From Nocardioides jishulii (GTDB taxonomy: Bacteria > Actinomycetota > Actinomycetes > Propionibacteriales > Nocardioidaceae): DNA of 64,000 nt. This document shows positions 37,545-44,941 of this stretch, in pieces. The stretch lies in the NCBI RefSeq assembly GCF_006007965.1, contig NZ_CP040748.1, positions 558,001 through 622,000 on the forward strand, written 5' to 3'. The notes below the pieces were generated by a model. It did no database searches, was not told the origin of the DNA, and saw only the letters and a program-made list of their open reading frames with translations. Position numbers and translations under genes: made by a program. Position 1 is the stretch's first letter, and the number at the start of each line of letters is the position of its first letter.

Positions 37545-38222
37545 TCAGAGGTCGAGCTTGTAGCCCAGCCCTCGTACGGTGACGAGGTACTGCGGCTGGC
37601 CCGGGTCGGGCTCGAGCTTGGCGCGCAGCCGCTTCACGTGCACGTCGAGGGTCTTGGTGTCGCCGACGTAGTCGGAGCCCCAGACCCGGTCGATCAGCTG
37701 GCCGCGGGTCAGCACCCGGCCGGGGTTGCGCAGGAACATCTCGAGGAGCTCGAACTCCTTGAGCGGGAACCTCTGCGCCTCGCCGTTGATGGTCACCACG
37801 TGGCGCTCGACGTCCATCCGGACCGGACCGGCCTCCAGGGTGTCCGGCACCACCTCGGGCTCCTGCCCGCGGCGCAGCACGGCCCGGATGCGGGCGACCA
37901 GCTCGCGAGGCGAGTAGGGCTTGGTGACGTAGTCGTCCGCGCCAAGCTCGAGCCCGACCACCTTGTCGACCTCGTCGTCCTTGGCGCTCACCATGATCAC
38001 CGGGACGCTCGAGGTGGCCCGGATCTGTCGGCACACCTCCGTGCCCGGCACGCCCGGCAGCATCAGGTCGAGCAGCACGATGTCGGCCCCGTTGCGGGCG
38101 AACTCGGCCAGGGCCTCGGTGCCGGTGGCCGCGATCGCCACCTCATAACCCTCCTTGCGGAGCATGTAGGCCAGGGCGTCGCTGTAGCTCTCTTCGTCCT
38201 CGACGACGAGTACGCGCGTCAT
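37545..38222 (-). CDS. regX3: Response regulator RegX3 (phosphate response)
   Basis: 225 residues. Receiver domain with phospho-acceptor in VLLDLMLPGVPG (D about 53), acidic VVEDEESYSD, and VSAKDDEVDK with the conserved Lys. OmpR-type winged helix at the C-terminus (NGEAQRFPLKEFELLEMFLRN read as two parts, RGQLIDRVWGSDYVGDTKTLDVH). The start overlaps the senX3 stop. In mycobacteria RegX3 activates the phosphate regulon; the PHO-type repeats upstream of phoU fit this. Confidence 0.93.
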   Translation of the reverse strand: MTRVLVVEDEESYSDALAYMLRKEGYEVAIAATGTEALAEFARNGADIVLLDLMLPGVPGTEVCRQIRATSSVPVIMVSAKDDEVDKVVGLELGADDYVTKPYSPRELVARIRAVLRRGQEPEVVPDTLEAGPVRMDVERHVVTINGEAQRFPLKEFELLEMFLRNPGRVLTRGQLIDRVWGSDYVGDTKTLDVHVKRLRAKLEPDPGQPQYLVTVRGLGYKLDL

Positions 38223-39406
38223 GCGATCGTGCCTTCCTGCTGGTCCCCGGTGGCCCGGGTGTCTTGGGTGGTGGTGAGGTGGCTGGTCTGCGGAGTGTGG
38301 CGCGGAAGCACCAGCGTGAACGTGGATCCCTGCCCCGGGACCGACCAGACCCGTACGTCCCCGCCGTGCGTGGCGGCGACGTGCTTGACGATGGAGAGGC
38401 CCAGGCCGGTGCCGCCGGTCGAACGGTGACGCGCCGGGTCGACCCGGTAGAACCGCTCGAAGATGCGCTCGATCTCGTCGCTGGGGATGCCGATGCCCTG
38501 GTCGACCACCGAGATCTCGACGGTGCGCTCCAGGCCCTTGGTCTCCACCACGACGGAGGTGTTCTCGCCCGAGTAGGCCACCGCGTTGGAGACGAGGTTG
38601 GTGACGGCTGCCGAGACCAGGCGCGGGTCGCCGCTCACCGAGAGGCCGGTGTCACCGCGTACGACCACGGAGATGCTGCGGCGGCTGGCGTCGAGGGCCG
38701 AGGTGTCGACCGCCTCGGCCACGACCTGGTCGATGCGCACCTCGCTGCGGGAGTCGACGAGGTCGACGGCCTGGAGGCGGGAGAGCTCGATGACCTGCTG
38801 GACGAGCTCGGTGAGCCGGTCGGACTCGATGCGCATGCGGCTGGCGAAGCGACGCACGGCCTCGGGGTCCTCGGCAGCGTCCTCGACCGCCTCCGCCAGG
38901 ATCTTGATCGCACCGACGGGTGTCTTGAGCTCGTGGCTGACGTTGGCGACGAAGTCGCGGCGCACCGCCTCGACGCGCCACTCGCGCGTGCGGTCCTCCA
39001 GCAGGGCGAGGACGAGGCGTGAGCCCAGCGGCGCCACGCGGGCGTTGACCATGATCGGCGGCGCGAGCTCGCGCTCCAGCGTCATCTCGCTCTCGCGGAT
39101 CTGGCCGTCACGGCGCACCTGGCGGACGAGCTCGGCGAGCTCGGCGATGACCAGCTCGTTGCCGCGGACCAGGCCCAGGGCGTACGCCGGCGCGGAGGCC
39201 TTGAGCACCTTGTCGTGCTCGTCGACCACGACGCCGGAGCTGCGCAGGGTGGAGAGGACCGTCGCCACCCCGGCCGGCAGGACCGGCGTCTCCACCTCGG
39301 GAGGGCGGCGCTGGAGCCGGTCGCTGACGTGCCACGCCATGACGCCGACTGCGCCGACGACGACGCCGGTGAGCGCAGCCAGCGATGCCTGCAGGGTGGG
39401 GTCCAC
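38219..39406 (-). CDS. senX3: Sensor histidine kinase SenX3
   Basis: 395 residues from GTG 39406. One N-terminal membrane helix (LAALTGVVVGAVGVMAWHV), a PAS-like linker (about 55-140), the H-box DFVANVSHELKTPVGAIKIL (His about 159), N-box NLVSNAVAYSGENTS, then DQGIGIP and GGTGLGLSIVKH. It phosphorylates RegX3 under low phosphate. It is divergent from phoU, with 121 bases between them carrying PHO-type repeats. Confidence 0.93.
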   Translation of the reverse strand: MDPTLQASLAALTGVVVGAVGVMAWHVSDRLQRRPPEVETPVLPAGVATVLSTLRSSGVVVDEHDKVLKASAPAYALGLVRGNELVIAELAELVRQVRRDGQIRESEMTLERELAPPIMVNARVAPLGSRLVLALLEDRTREWRVEAVRRDFVANVSHELKTPVGAIKILAEAVEDAAEDPEAVRRFASRMRIESDRLTELVQQVIELSRLQAVDLVDSRSEVRIDQVVAEAVDTSALDASRRSISVVVRGDTGLSVSGDPRLVSAAVTNLVSNAVAYSGENTSVVVETKGLERTVEISVVDQGIGIPSDEIERIFERFYRVDPARHRSTGGTGLGLSIVKHVAATHGGDVRVWSVPGQGSTFTLVLPRHTPQTSHLTTTQDTRATGDQQEGTIA

Positions 39407-39467
39407 ACTCGTGATCGTACGTGGCCCCTCAGGGGGCCGCGGGACGAGGAGACGCAGGTCAGACAGT

Positions 39468-39507
39468 GTTCACCGGGCGTTCATCCCAGATTGCCGGGAG
39501 GTCATCT
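39468..39507. promoter_or_regulatory. PHO-box-like direct repeats before phoU
   Basis: GTTCACC (39468) and GTTCATC (39479) are 11 bases apart, exactly the 7+4 spacing of PhoP/RegX3 boxes. In the same register, 39490 reads ATTGCCG and 39501 reads GTCATCT, weaker third and fourth units. They end 8 bases before a TAGCCT -10 (39516-39521), which lies 6 bases before ATG 39528. RegX3 could thus control phoU and its own divergent operon. Confidence 0.75.
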
Positions 39508-39527
39508 GGGATGGCTAGCCTGCCGAC

Positions 39528-40178
39528 ATGCGCAAGGCATTCCACGACGAGCTCGAGACCGTCTACTCCGACCTCTCCGCCATCTGCGGCCAGGTCAAGG
39601 TGTCGGTCGAACGAGCCACCCAGGCCCTCCTGACCGGCGACGCCGCCCTCGCCGAGCAGGTCATCTCCGCCGACGCCGAGATCGACCACCAACGCGAGCT
39701 GGTGGAGGAACACGCCTTCGCCCTGCTCTCCCTCCAGGCGCCGGTGGCCGGCGACCTGCGGATGGTGGTCGCGGCGCTGAGGATGGTCAGCGAGCTGGAG
39801 CGGATGGGGGACCTGTCGGTCCACGTCGCCAAGATCGCGCGGCTGCGGGTGCCGGAGGTGGCCGTCCCGGTCGACGTACGCCCGACGGTCGCCCGGATGG
39901 CACAGATCGCCGAGTACATGGTCGACAAGGTCGTCCGCATCATCGCCGACCGCGACTCCGCTGGCCCCGAGGAGCTGCACGCGCAGGAGGAGGAGATGGA
40001 CCGGCTGCGCCGCTCGCTCTTCACCGCCATGCTCGGGGACGACTGGCCCCACGGCGTCGAGGCGGCCGTGGACCTCGCGCTGCTCGGCCGCTACTACGAG
40101 CGGATCGCCGACCACGCGCTCTCCGTCGCCAACCGCATCGTCTTCGTCGTCACCGGTGAGGCTGCCGTCGCCCACTGA
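39528..40178 (+). CDS. phoU: Phosphate signalling protein PhoU
   Basis: 216 residues, two three-helix PhoU repeats: MRKAFHDELETVYSDLSAI, then ISADAEIDHQRELVEEHAF, LQAPVAGDLRMVVAALRMVSELERMGD with the E/R-x-G-D metal motif, and in the second repeat ALLGRYYERIADHALSVANRIVF. PhoU restrains phosphate uptake and SenX3 signalling; the pst transporter genes are not in the window. Leaderless-type start after TAGCCT. Confidence 0.95.
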   Translation: MRKAFHDELETVYSDLSAICGQVKVSVERATQALLTGDAALAEQVISADAEIDHQRELVEEHAFALLSLQAPVAGDLRMVVAALRMVSELERMGDLSVHVAKIARLRVPEVAVPVDVRPTVARMAQIAEYMVDKVVRIIADRDSAGPEELHAQEEEMDRLRRSLFTAMLGDDWPHGVEAAVDLALLGRYYERIADHALSVANRIVFVVTGEAAVAH

Positions 40179-40197
40179 GGCCGCCTGCGCCGGAAAA

Positions 40198-40237
40198 GAC
40201 CCGGGGGCCGTACGCACGTGCGTACGGCCCCCGGGTC
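40198..40237. terminator. 40-bp perfect palindrome terminator between phoU and gpmA
   Basis: The 20-base arm starting GACCCGGGGGCC (40198-40217) pairs perfectly with 40218-40237, leaving no spacer. AAAA precedes on the plus strand (TTTT after it on the minus strand), which makes it a good terminator for gpmA and a barrier for phoU. An unspaced 40-bp palindrome is unusual and may also extrude as a cruciform. Confidence 0.85.
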
Positions 40238-40253
40238 GTCGAGCTGCGTGGGG

Positions 40254-40997
40254 TCAGCGACCCTGGTTCGCAACGGCGGCGGCAGCGGCTGCCGCGGCCT
40301 CGGGGTCGAGGTACTCGCCACCGCGGACGAGGGGCTTGAGGTCCTCGTCGAGGCGGTAGACCAGCGGCATCCCGGTGGGGATGTTGAGGCCGGCGATGTC
40401 GTCGTCGCTGATGCCGTCGAGGTGCTTGACGATGGCGCGCAGCGAGTTGCCGTGGGCCGCGATGAGCACGGTCCTGCCCGACTTCAGGTCGGGCACGATC
40501 TCGCCGTCGTAGTAGGGCAGGAGGCGCGCGATGACGTCCTTGAGGCACTCGGTGCGGGGGAGCTCGTCGCCGAGGTCGGCGTAGCGGGGGTCACCGACCT
40601 GGGAGAACTCGTCGTCGTCGGCCAGCGGCGGCGGCGGGACGTCGAAGGAGCGACGCCACGTCATGAACTGCTCCTCGCCGAACTCGGCCAGGGTCTGCTT
40701 CTTGTCCTTGCCCTGGAGGGCGCCGTAGTGGCGCTCGTTGAGGCGCCAGCTGCGCTTCACCGGGATCCAGTGGCGGTCGCACGCGTCGAGGGCGATCGCG
40801 GCCGTGTTGATGGCGCGACGCTGCAGCGAGGTGTGCACGATGTCGGGAAGGAGGTCGGCCTCCTTGAGCAGCTCGCCGCCGCGCACGGCCTCGGCGCGAC
40901 CCTTCTCGGTGAGGGCCACGTCGACCCAGCCGGTGAAGAGGTTCTTGGCGTTCCACTCGCTCTCGCCGTGGCGGAGCAGGACAAGTGTGTAGGACAT
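40254..40997 (-). CDS. gpmA: 2,3-bisphosphoglycerate-dependent phosphoglycerate mutase
   Basis: 247 residues. The histidine phosphatase motif [18 protein letters not shown] (catalytic His about 10), [14 protein letters not shown] and [16 protein letters not shown] (second His) are intact. It interconverts 3- and 2-phosphoglycerate in glycolysis. An Ala-rich tail (AAAAAAAAV) follows. ATG 40997 shares its A with the TGA of the upstream lipoprotein gene. In M. tuberculosis gpm1 also lies next to senX3-regX3. Confidence 0.96.
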   Translation of the reverse strand: MSYTLVLLRHGESEWNAKNLFTGWVDVALTEKGRAEAVRGGELLKEADLLPDIVHTSLQRRAINTAAIALDACDRHWIPVKRSWRLNERHYGALQGKDKKQTLAEFGEEQFMTWRRSFDVPPPPLADDDEFSQVGDPRYADLGDELPRTECLKDVIARLLPYYDGEIVPDLKSGRTVLIAAHGNSLRAIVKHLDGISDDDIAGLNIPTGMPLVYRLDEDLKPLVRGGEYLDPEAAAAAAAAVANQGR

Positions 40998-41527
40998 CAG
41001 TGACCGCCCTCGTGCTCCTGGTCGTTGCCCGTCTTGCAGCGCTCGTCGCCGTTCGGGAGGCCGTTGATCCGGGCGTAGGGACCGCAGTTGTCCACGACCG
41101 GCACCTCGAGGGCGGAGGACTCGCCGTTGGAGAACTCCACGGTGACCTCCACGAAGTCGCCCGCCTCCAAGCCACCGCTCACGCGGATGGGGGTGGCGCC
41201 GTCGGCCAGGTTGTAGAAGCCCAGCGGCTGCAGCTCGATCTCCTTGAACTCGGCGACCTCGAGGTCGTCGCTGGCGGAGGCGCCGGTGACGGAGAGGCTC
41301 TCGTCCTTGGAGTTGTTGGAGAACGACGCGACGAAGACGCCGCGGTCGGGACCGGCGGCGACGACCACGCCCCCGAGCACGTCGATCGTGGCCTCGCGGT
41401 TGTTGGCTCCGACCCCCGGCGTGTAGTCGCGGTCGGTGGCGAGGTCGAAGCCACACGAGGAGAGCACGGGCGCGAGGACGAGTGCGATGGAGGCGAGCGC
41501 AGTCGTACGGCGAGAGGGCTTCTGCAT
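40997..41527 (-). CDS. Lipoprotein of unknown function, coupled to gpmA
   Basis: 176 residues from ATG 41527, which lies 7 bases after TACGCT. The signal peptide ends in a lipobox, [11 protein letters not shown] (Cys about 25). The mature protein has a beta-sandwich look ([25 protein letters not shown], then [25 protein letters not shown]), like copper-chaperone (DUF461-type) folds but without a Met/His-rich metal site. The TGA/ATG overlap with gpmA places them in one operon. Function not recognised. Confidence 0.82.
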   Translation of the reverse strand: MQKPSRRTTALASIALVLAPVLSSCGFDLATDRDYTPGVGANNREATIDVLGGVVVAAGPDRGVFVASFSNNSKDESLSVTGASASDDLEVAEFKEIELQPLGFYNLADGATPIRVSGGLEAGDFVEVTVEFSNGESSALEVPVVDNCGPYARINGLPNGDERCKTGNDQEHEGGH

Positions 41528-41767
41528 GGCCCACAGCGTAGCGAATGGGCGGCCCGTCGCGCCTCCCGGGCCAGTTTGCCGTGCATCGCGCCCTGCGCTG
41601 CCTGCCCCGTCCGCGCGACGGGGCCCGTGGGTTTGTGAAGGACCCTGCATGGGTATTCACCACTGGGCGGACTGCGTCACCCCTCGTGTCACTCGGTGTG
41701 ACAGGTGAGGTGGCACCAGCAGTGACTCGGTGGCCGCGACGACACCCTGCGGCGCTGCCGGCGAGGC

Positions 41768-41827
41768 GTCAGGGCACATTCCCATACCTCTGTCAAGAGG
41801 AGATTTGGGAGCCAATGTGCCCCTGAC
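41768..41827. repeat. 60-bp imperfect inverted repeat upstream of carD
   Basis: Outer arms GTCAGGGCACATT and AATGTGCCCCTGAC pair with one bulge. Inside are CCCA/TGGG and CCTCT-GTCA-AGAGG pairings, so nearly the whole 60 bases folds into one long stem. It lies 69 bases before the carD start in a 369-bp intergenic stretch (41528-41896) that has no gene. It could be an RNA element, a transcription barrier between divergent units or a small mobile remnant. Confidence 0.65.
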
Positions 41828-41896
41828 CTGCGAAAACGTCATTTCCCGGAGTGATGTGACGTGTTACACTTCGGGCCGGAAAGGGGAACTGAATAC

Positions 41897-42382
41897 ATGA
41901 CTTACACCGTCGGCGAAACGGTCGTCTACCCGAACCATGGGGCTGCAGTCATCGAGGACATCGAGGTGCGGACGATCAAGGGGGAAGACCGGCAGTACCT
42001 CGTCCTGAGGATCGTGGCGCAGCAGGACCTGGTGGTCCGTGTCCCGTCCAACAACCTCGACCTCGTCGGCGTGCGCGACGTCGTCGACCAGGCGGGCCTG
42101 GACCGTGTCTTCGACATCCTGCGGGCCTCCCAGGTGGAGGAGCCCACGAACTGGTCGCGTCGCTACAAGGCCAACTTGGAGAAGCTGCACAGCGGCGACG
42201 TCATGAAGTGCTCCGAGGTCGTGCGTGACCTCTGGCGCCGTGAGCGTGACCGCGGGCTCTCGGCCGGCGAGAAGCGGATGCTGGCGAAGGCTCGCCAGAT
42301 CCTGGTCTCCGAGCTGGCGCTGGCCGAGAAGACCAACGAGGACAAGGCCGAGGCCATCCTCGAAGAGGTGCTCGCCTCCTGA
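41897..42382 (+). CDS. carD: CarD family transcriptional regulator
   Basis: 161 residues. The RNA polymerase-interacting N-terminal domain begins [20 protein letters not shown]; the helical C-terminal part has [19 protein letters not shown], then [27 protein letters not shown] with the conserved DNA-contacting Trp (NWSRR). CarD stabilises the open complex at rRNA and many other promoters. A TACACT -10 at about 41864 and GGAAAGGGG before ATG 41897 are visible. A strong terminator follows. Confidence 0.97.
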   Translation: MTYTVGETVVYPNHGAAVIEDIEVRTIKGEDRQYLVLRIVAQQDLVVRVPSNNLDLVGVRDVVDQAGLDRVFDILRASQVEEPTNWSRRYKANLEKLHSGDVMKCSEVVRDLWRRERDRGLSAGEKRMLAKARQILVSELALAEKTNEDKAEAILEEVLAS

Positions 42383-42407
42383 CCCGTTCGACCTGCGTCA
42401 GTGCGAT

Positions 42408-42444
42408 CGTCGAGGCCTCCGCGGACCACGCGGGGGCCTCGACG
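42408..42444 (+). terminator. Terminator hairpin after carD
   Basis: 16-base arms 42408-42423 and 42429-42444 pair with a single T-G wobble around a GACCA loop, 26 bases after the carD stop. Confidence 0.85.
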
Positions 42445-42506
42445 GCGCTCGAGGGTCACCCACGGGTGCAGGGCGCTACGAGAGGCAGGCATACGGTGGA
42501 GCCGCG

Positions 42507-43097
42507 ATGAACGAGAACTCCCAGGACCAGAACTTCCACGCGCCCGTCGACCTCGAGGACCTGCAGCCCTTGGGCCTGCTCCTCGACGAGGAGCGTGGGT
42601 CCCTGCCGTACGCACTCATCCACGGCGAGGCCCTCGTGGCCTGTGCCGCCTGGGCGTTGGGCGAGTCGGGGGTGCAGCCGGTGGACACCGGCACCACCTG
42701 GGAGGAGATCGCCCTGAGCGGCGAGCCGGTCGTGCTCCACGACCCGCTCTGCCCGATGACCCCGGCCGACTTCATCGCCGCCTGCGTCCTGCGCGCGGCG
42801 ACCGAGGACGTCGTCGTGGTGGCGGTCCGTCCGGTCACCGACACGGTCAAGACCGTCTCCGACGGCGCGGTGGGGGAGACCGTCGACCGCGAGGACCTGC
42901 GCGCGCTGGCCTCCCCGGTGGTCCTGCCCGCCTCCGTCGTCGCCGCGTTGCCGGACCTGCCCAGCGTCCACTTCGACCAGCTCGTCCCGGCCCTGCGCGA
43001 GCACTTCACGGTCGAGCTCGTCCCGGCGCCCGTGCAGGCCCGCCGGGTGGCGAACCTCGACGACGTCGCGCTGCTGGAAGCCCTGACCCAGCGCTGA
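42507..43097 (+). CDS. Degenerate IspD-like protein facing ispD
   Basis: 196 residues from ATG 42507 with GGAG 5 bases upstream. The middle contains HDPLCPMTPADFIAACVL and VVVVAVRPVTDTVKTVSDG followed by VGETVDREDLRALASP and VNLDDVALLE-like ANLDDVALLEALTQ. These line up with the HDAARP, PVTDTVK and tail motifs of IspD. The N-terminal CTP loop (LAAGxGxR) and the Arg of HDAARP are missing, so it is unlikely to be a cytidylyltransferase. It may be a pseudoenzyme or regulator beside the true ispD, which runs convergently 43 bases away. This reading is an inference from motif order. Confidence 0.6.
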   Translation: MNENSQDQNFHAPVDLEDLQPLGLLLDEERGSLPYALIHGEALVACAAWALGESGVQPVDTGTTWEEIALSGEPVVLHDPLCPMTPADFIAACVLRAATEDVVVVAVRPVTDTVKTVSDGAVGETVDREDLRALASPVVLPASVVAALPDLPSVHFDQLVPALREHFTVELVPAPVQARRVANLDDVALLEALTQR

Positions 43098-43137
43098 TCC
43101 TGTTGGCGCAGCGCTGATCCTGTTGACCCAGCGCTGA
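43089..43137. repeat. 20-bp tandem repeat at the end of the IspD-like gene
   Basis: CAGCGCTGATCCTGTTGGCG (43089) and CAGCGCTGATCCTGTTGACC (43109) are followed by a partial third copy at 43129 (CAGCGCTGA). The first copy contains the stop codon of the gene. The repeat lies between convergent genes. Confidence 0.9.
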
Positions 43138-43140
43138 CGA

Positions 43141-43908
43141 TCAGCGAGAGTGCCGCAGCAGGTGGTCGGCGAGGGCGACGTCCTCGGGGAAGGTGACCTT
43201 GAGGTTGCGCGCCGTCGACGGCACCGCCGCGATGCGTACGTCCTCGGCCCACCGCTCCACGCAGCTCGCCGTGTCGGTGCCCTCGAAGCCCTCGCGGTCG
43301 GCGCGGTCGTAGGCCGTCAGGAGCAGTCCGGCCCGGAACGCCTGCGGCGTCTGCACCCCGGCCAGGTCGGCCGGTGCGGGGCGGGCGTCGGCTGTGACCA
43401 GCCCGGTCGCCGGCGCCACCGGGATCGCCCCGCCGTGCTCGGCGGCGGCCGTGATGGTGGCTGAGAAGAGCTCGCGGCTCGCGAGCGGTCGGGCGCCGTC
43501 GTGGATGGCGACGACCTCGATCTCGCCGGCGGCGACCCAGGGGGTGAGCGTCCGCAGCGCGGCGTGCTCGGAGGCGTGACGGGTGGCGCCGCCGGTGACC
43601 AGGGCGACCTCGGGAGTGCCCGACTCCGCCGGGTCGGGGGGCAGGTGCGGCACCAGGGCGTCGGTCACCAGCGACTCCTCGCCCGGGCGCGCGACGACGA
43701 CCACGCGGCGTACGCCCGGGGTCGCCAGGGCGGTGCGCACCGAGTGCGCCAGGACCGGAGCGTCGACGAGAGGCAGCAGCACCTTGTTGACCGGCGCACC
43801 GTCGACCGTCGCGCCGACCCGTGAGCCGGAGCCCGCGGCCAGGATGACGACGGCGCTGGCCACGACGGTGCTGGGCACGGGCGAGTCGGCTGTGACAGGG
43901 CTGCTCAT
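43141..43908 (-). CDS. ispD: 2-C-methyl-D-erythritol 4-phosphate cytidylyltransferase IspD
   Basis: 255 residues. [20 protein letters not shown] (CTP loop, with an unusual insertion before NKVLLPL), AIHDGARPL with the Asp and Arg ligands, [14 protein letters not shown] and [16 protein letters not shown] with the catalytic Lys. It makes CDP-methylerythritol in the MEP isoprenoid pathway. The PVTDTVK segment of typical IspD reads PATGLVTA here. ispF lies upstream on the same strand across the nirD-like gene. Confidence 0.92.
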   Translation of the reverse strand: MSSPVTADSPVPSTVVASAVVILAAGSGSRVGATVDGAPVNKVLLPLVDAPVLAHSVRTALATPGVRRVVVVARPGEESLVTDALVPHLPPDPAESGTPEVALVTGGATRHASEHAALRTLTPWVAAGEIEVVAIHDGARPLASRELFSATITAAAEHGGAIPVAPATGLVTADARPAPADLAGVQTPQAFRAGLLLTAYDRADREGFEGTDTASCVERWAEDVRIAAVPSTARNLKVTFPEDVALADHLLRHSR

Positions 43909-44023
43909 GGCGGCAAGGCTAACCGCGGGGAGGGCGCCGCTCGGTTTTCACTCCTGAAACATGAGTGGACACTGCCTGCAACGTCTCCTGCCTAGTCTCG
44001 GCCGTCCTGACGGAAGGGGACGG

Positions 44024-44461
44024 ATGACCGACGAGACCTGGCGGGCGGTGTGCGACGTCGAGGCCATCGAGATCGATCGCGGGGTGGCTGCCCTGGTGCA
44101 CGGGCAGGCGATCGCCATCTTCCGCACGGCGATGGACGCCGTCTACGCAATCGCCAACCAGGACCCGTTCTCCAAGGCCTCCGTGCTGGCGCGGGGCATC
44201 CTGGGACGCCGCGGCGGACTCGACTTCATCGCCTCCCCGGTGAGCCGTCACTCGTTCGACCTGGCGACCGGGCAGTGTCGTGAGGACCCCTCCATCCAGG
44301 TCGCCGTCTACGACGTGCGCGTGGTGGAAGGAGTCGTCGAGGTGGGGGCGCGCCGGGAGCGCGTGCCCGCCGAGCGCCCGGTCAGGCGCTCTCGCCGGAA
44401 GCCGCCGGCCCCACGACCAGAGCTGTCGCGATGGCCGCCACGCCCTCGCCGCGGCCCGTGA
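44024..44461 (+). CDS. NirD-like (Rieske-fold) small protein
   Basis: 145 residues. [52 protein letters not shown] and [14 protein letters not shown] match the nitrite reductase small-subunit (Rieske_2) fold, which lacks the iron-sulfur ligands. No nirB large subunit is nearby. The last 25 residues are Arg/Pro-rich and lie opposite the 3' end of ispF (80-base overlap), so the tail is probably an unselected extension. Start ATG 44024 with GAAGGGG upstream. Confidence 0.82.
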   Translation: MTDETWRAVCDVEAIEIDRGVAALVHGQAIAIFRTAMDAVYAIANQDPFSKASVLARGILGRRGGLDFIASPVSRHSFDLATGQCREDPSIQVAVYDVRVVEGVVEVGARRERVPAERPVRRSRRKPPAPRPELSRWPPRPRRGP

Positions 44462-44909
44462 GCCCCAGGCCGTCGGTGGTGGTGGCGGTGACCGTGACCG
44501 GGGCTCCGGCGGCGGCGCTGAGGGCGGCGGCCGCCTCCTCGCGACGCGGCCCCAGCCGCGGCCTGTTGCCGATCACCTGAACGGCCACGTTGCCGATCTC
44601 GAAGCCGGCCGCCCGCAGCCTGCGCGCGGTCTCGGCGAGGAGCGCGCTGCCGGCGGCGCCGGCCCACTCGGGGGCCGAGGTGCCGAAGTTGCTGCCCAGG
44701 TCGCCGAGCCCGGCGGCTGAGAAGAGCGCGTCGCACGCAGCGTGGGCGGCGACGTCGGCGTCGGAGTGACCCTCGAGCCCCATCGTCTCCTCGGGCCAGT
44801 GCAGTCCGGCCAGGTGCATCGGCTCACCCTCCACCAGCCGGTGCACGTCGGTGCCGATCCCGACGCGCGGAAGGAGGGGCGGGAGGGCGGCGGCGTGGTG
44901 GTGGGTCAC
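44382..44909 (-). CDS. ispF: 2-C-methyl-D-erythritol 2,4-cyclodiphosphate synthase IspF
   Basis: 175 residues from GTG 44909. [20 protein letters not shown] with the metal-binding D-x-[27 protein letters not shown], and [18 protein letters not shown] are all family motifs. It forms the cyclic diphosphate in the MEP pathway. It lies upstream of ispD on the same strand, 473 bases apart, with the nirD-like gene convergent between them. The N-terminal THHHAAAL is an extension beyond the usual start. Confidence 0.95.
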   Translation of the reverse strand: MTHHHAAALPPLLPRVGIGTDVHRLVEGEPMHLAGLHWPEETMGLEGHSDADVAAHAACDALFSAAGLGDLGSNFGTSAPEWAGAAGSALLAETARRLRAAGFEIGNVAVQVIGNRPRLGPRREEAAAALSAAAGAPVTVTATTTDGLGLTGRGEGVAAIATALVVGPAASGESA

Positions 44910-44941
44910 GGCACGATCATGCCTGAGGAAGAATCACCCCC

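Noticed and set aside
42225..42506. An N-terminal extension of the IspD-like gene to 42225.
   Set aside because: It would translate the carD 3' end and the terminator in another frame; ATG 42507 has an SD and starts the conserved part.
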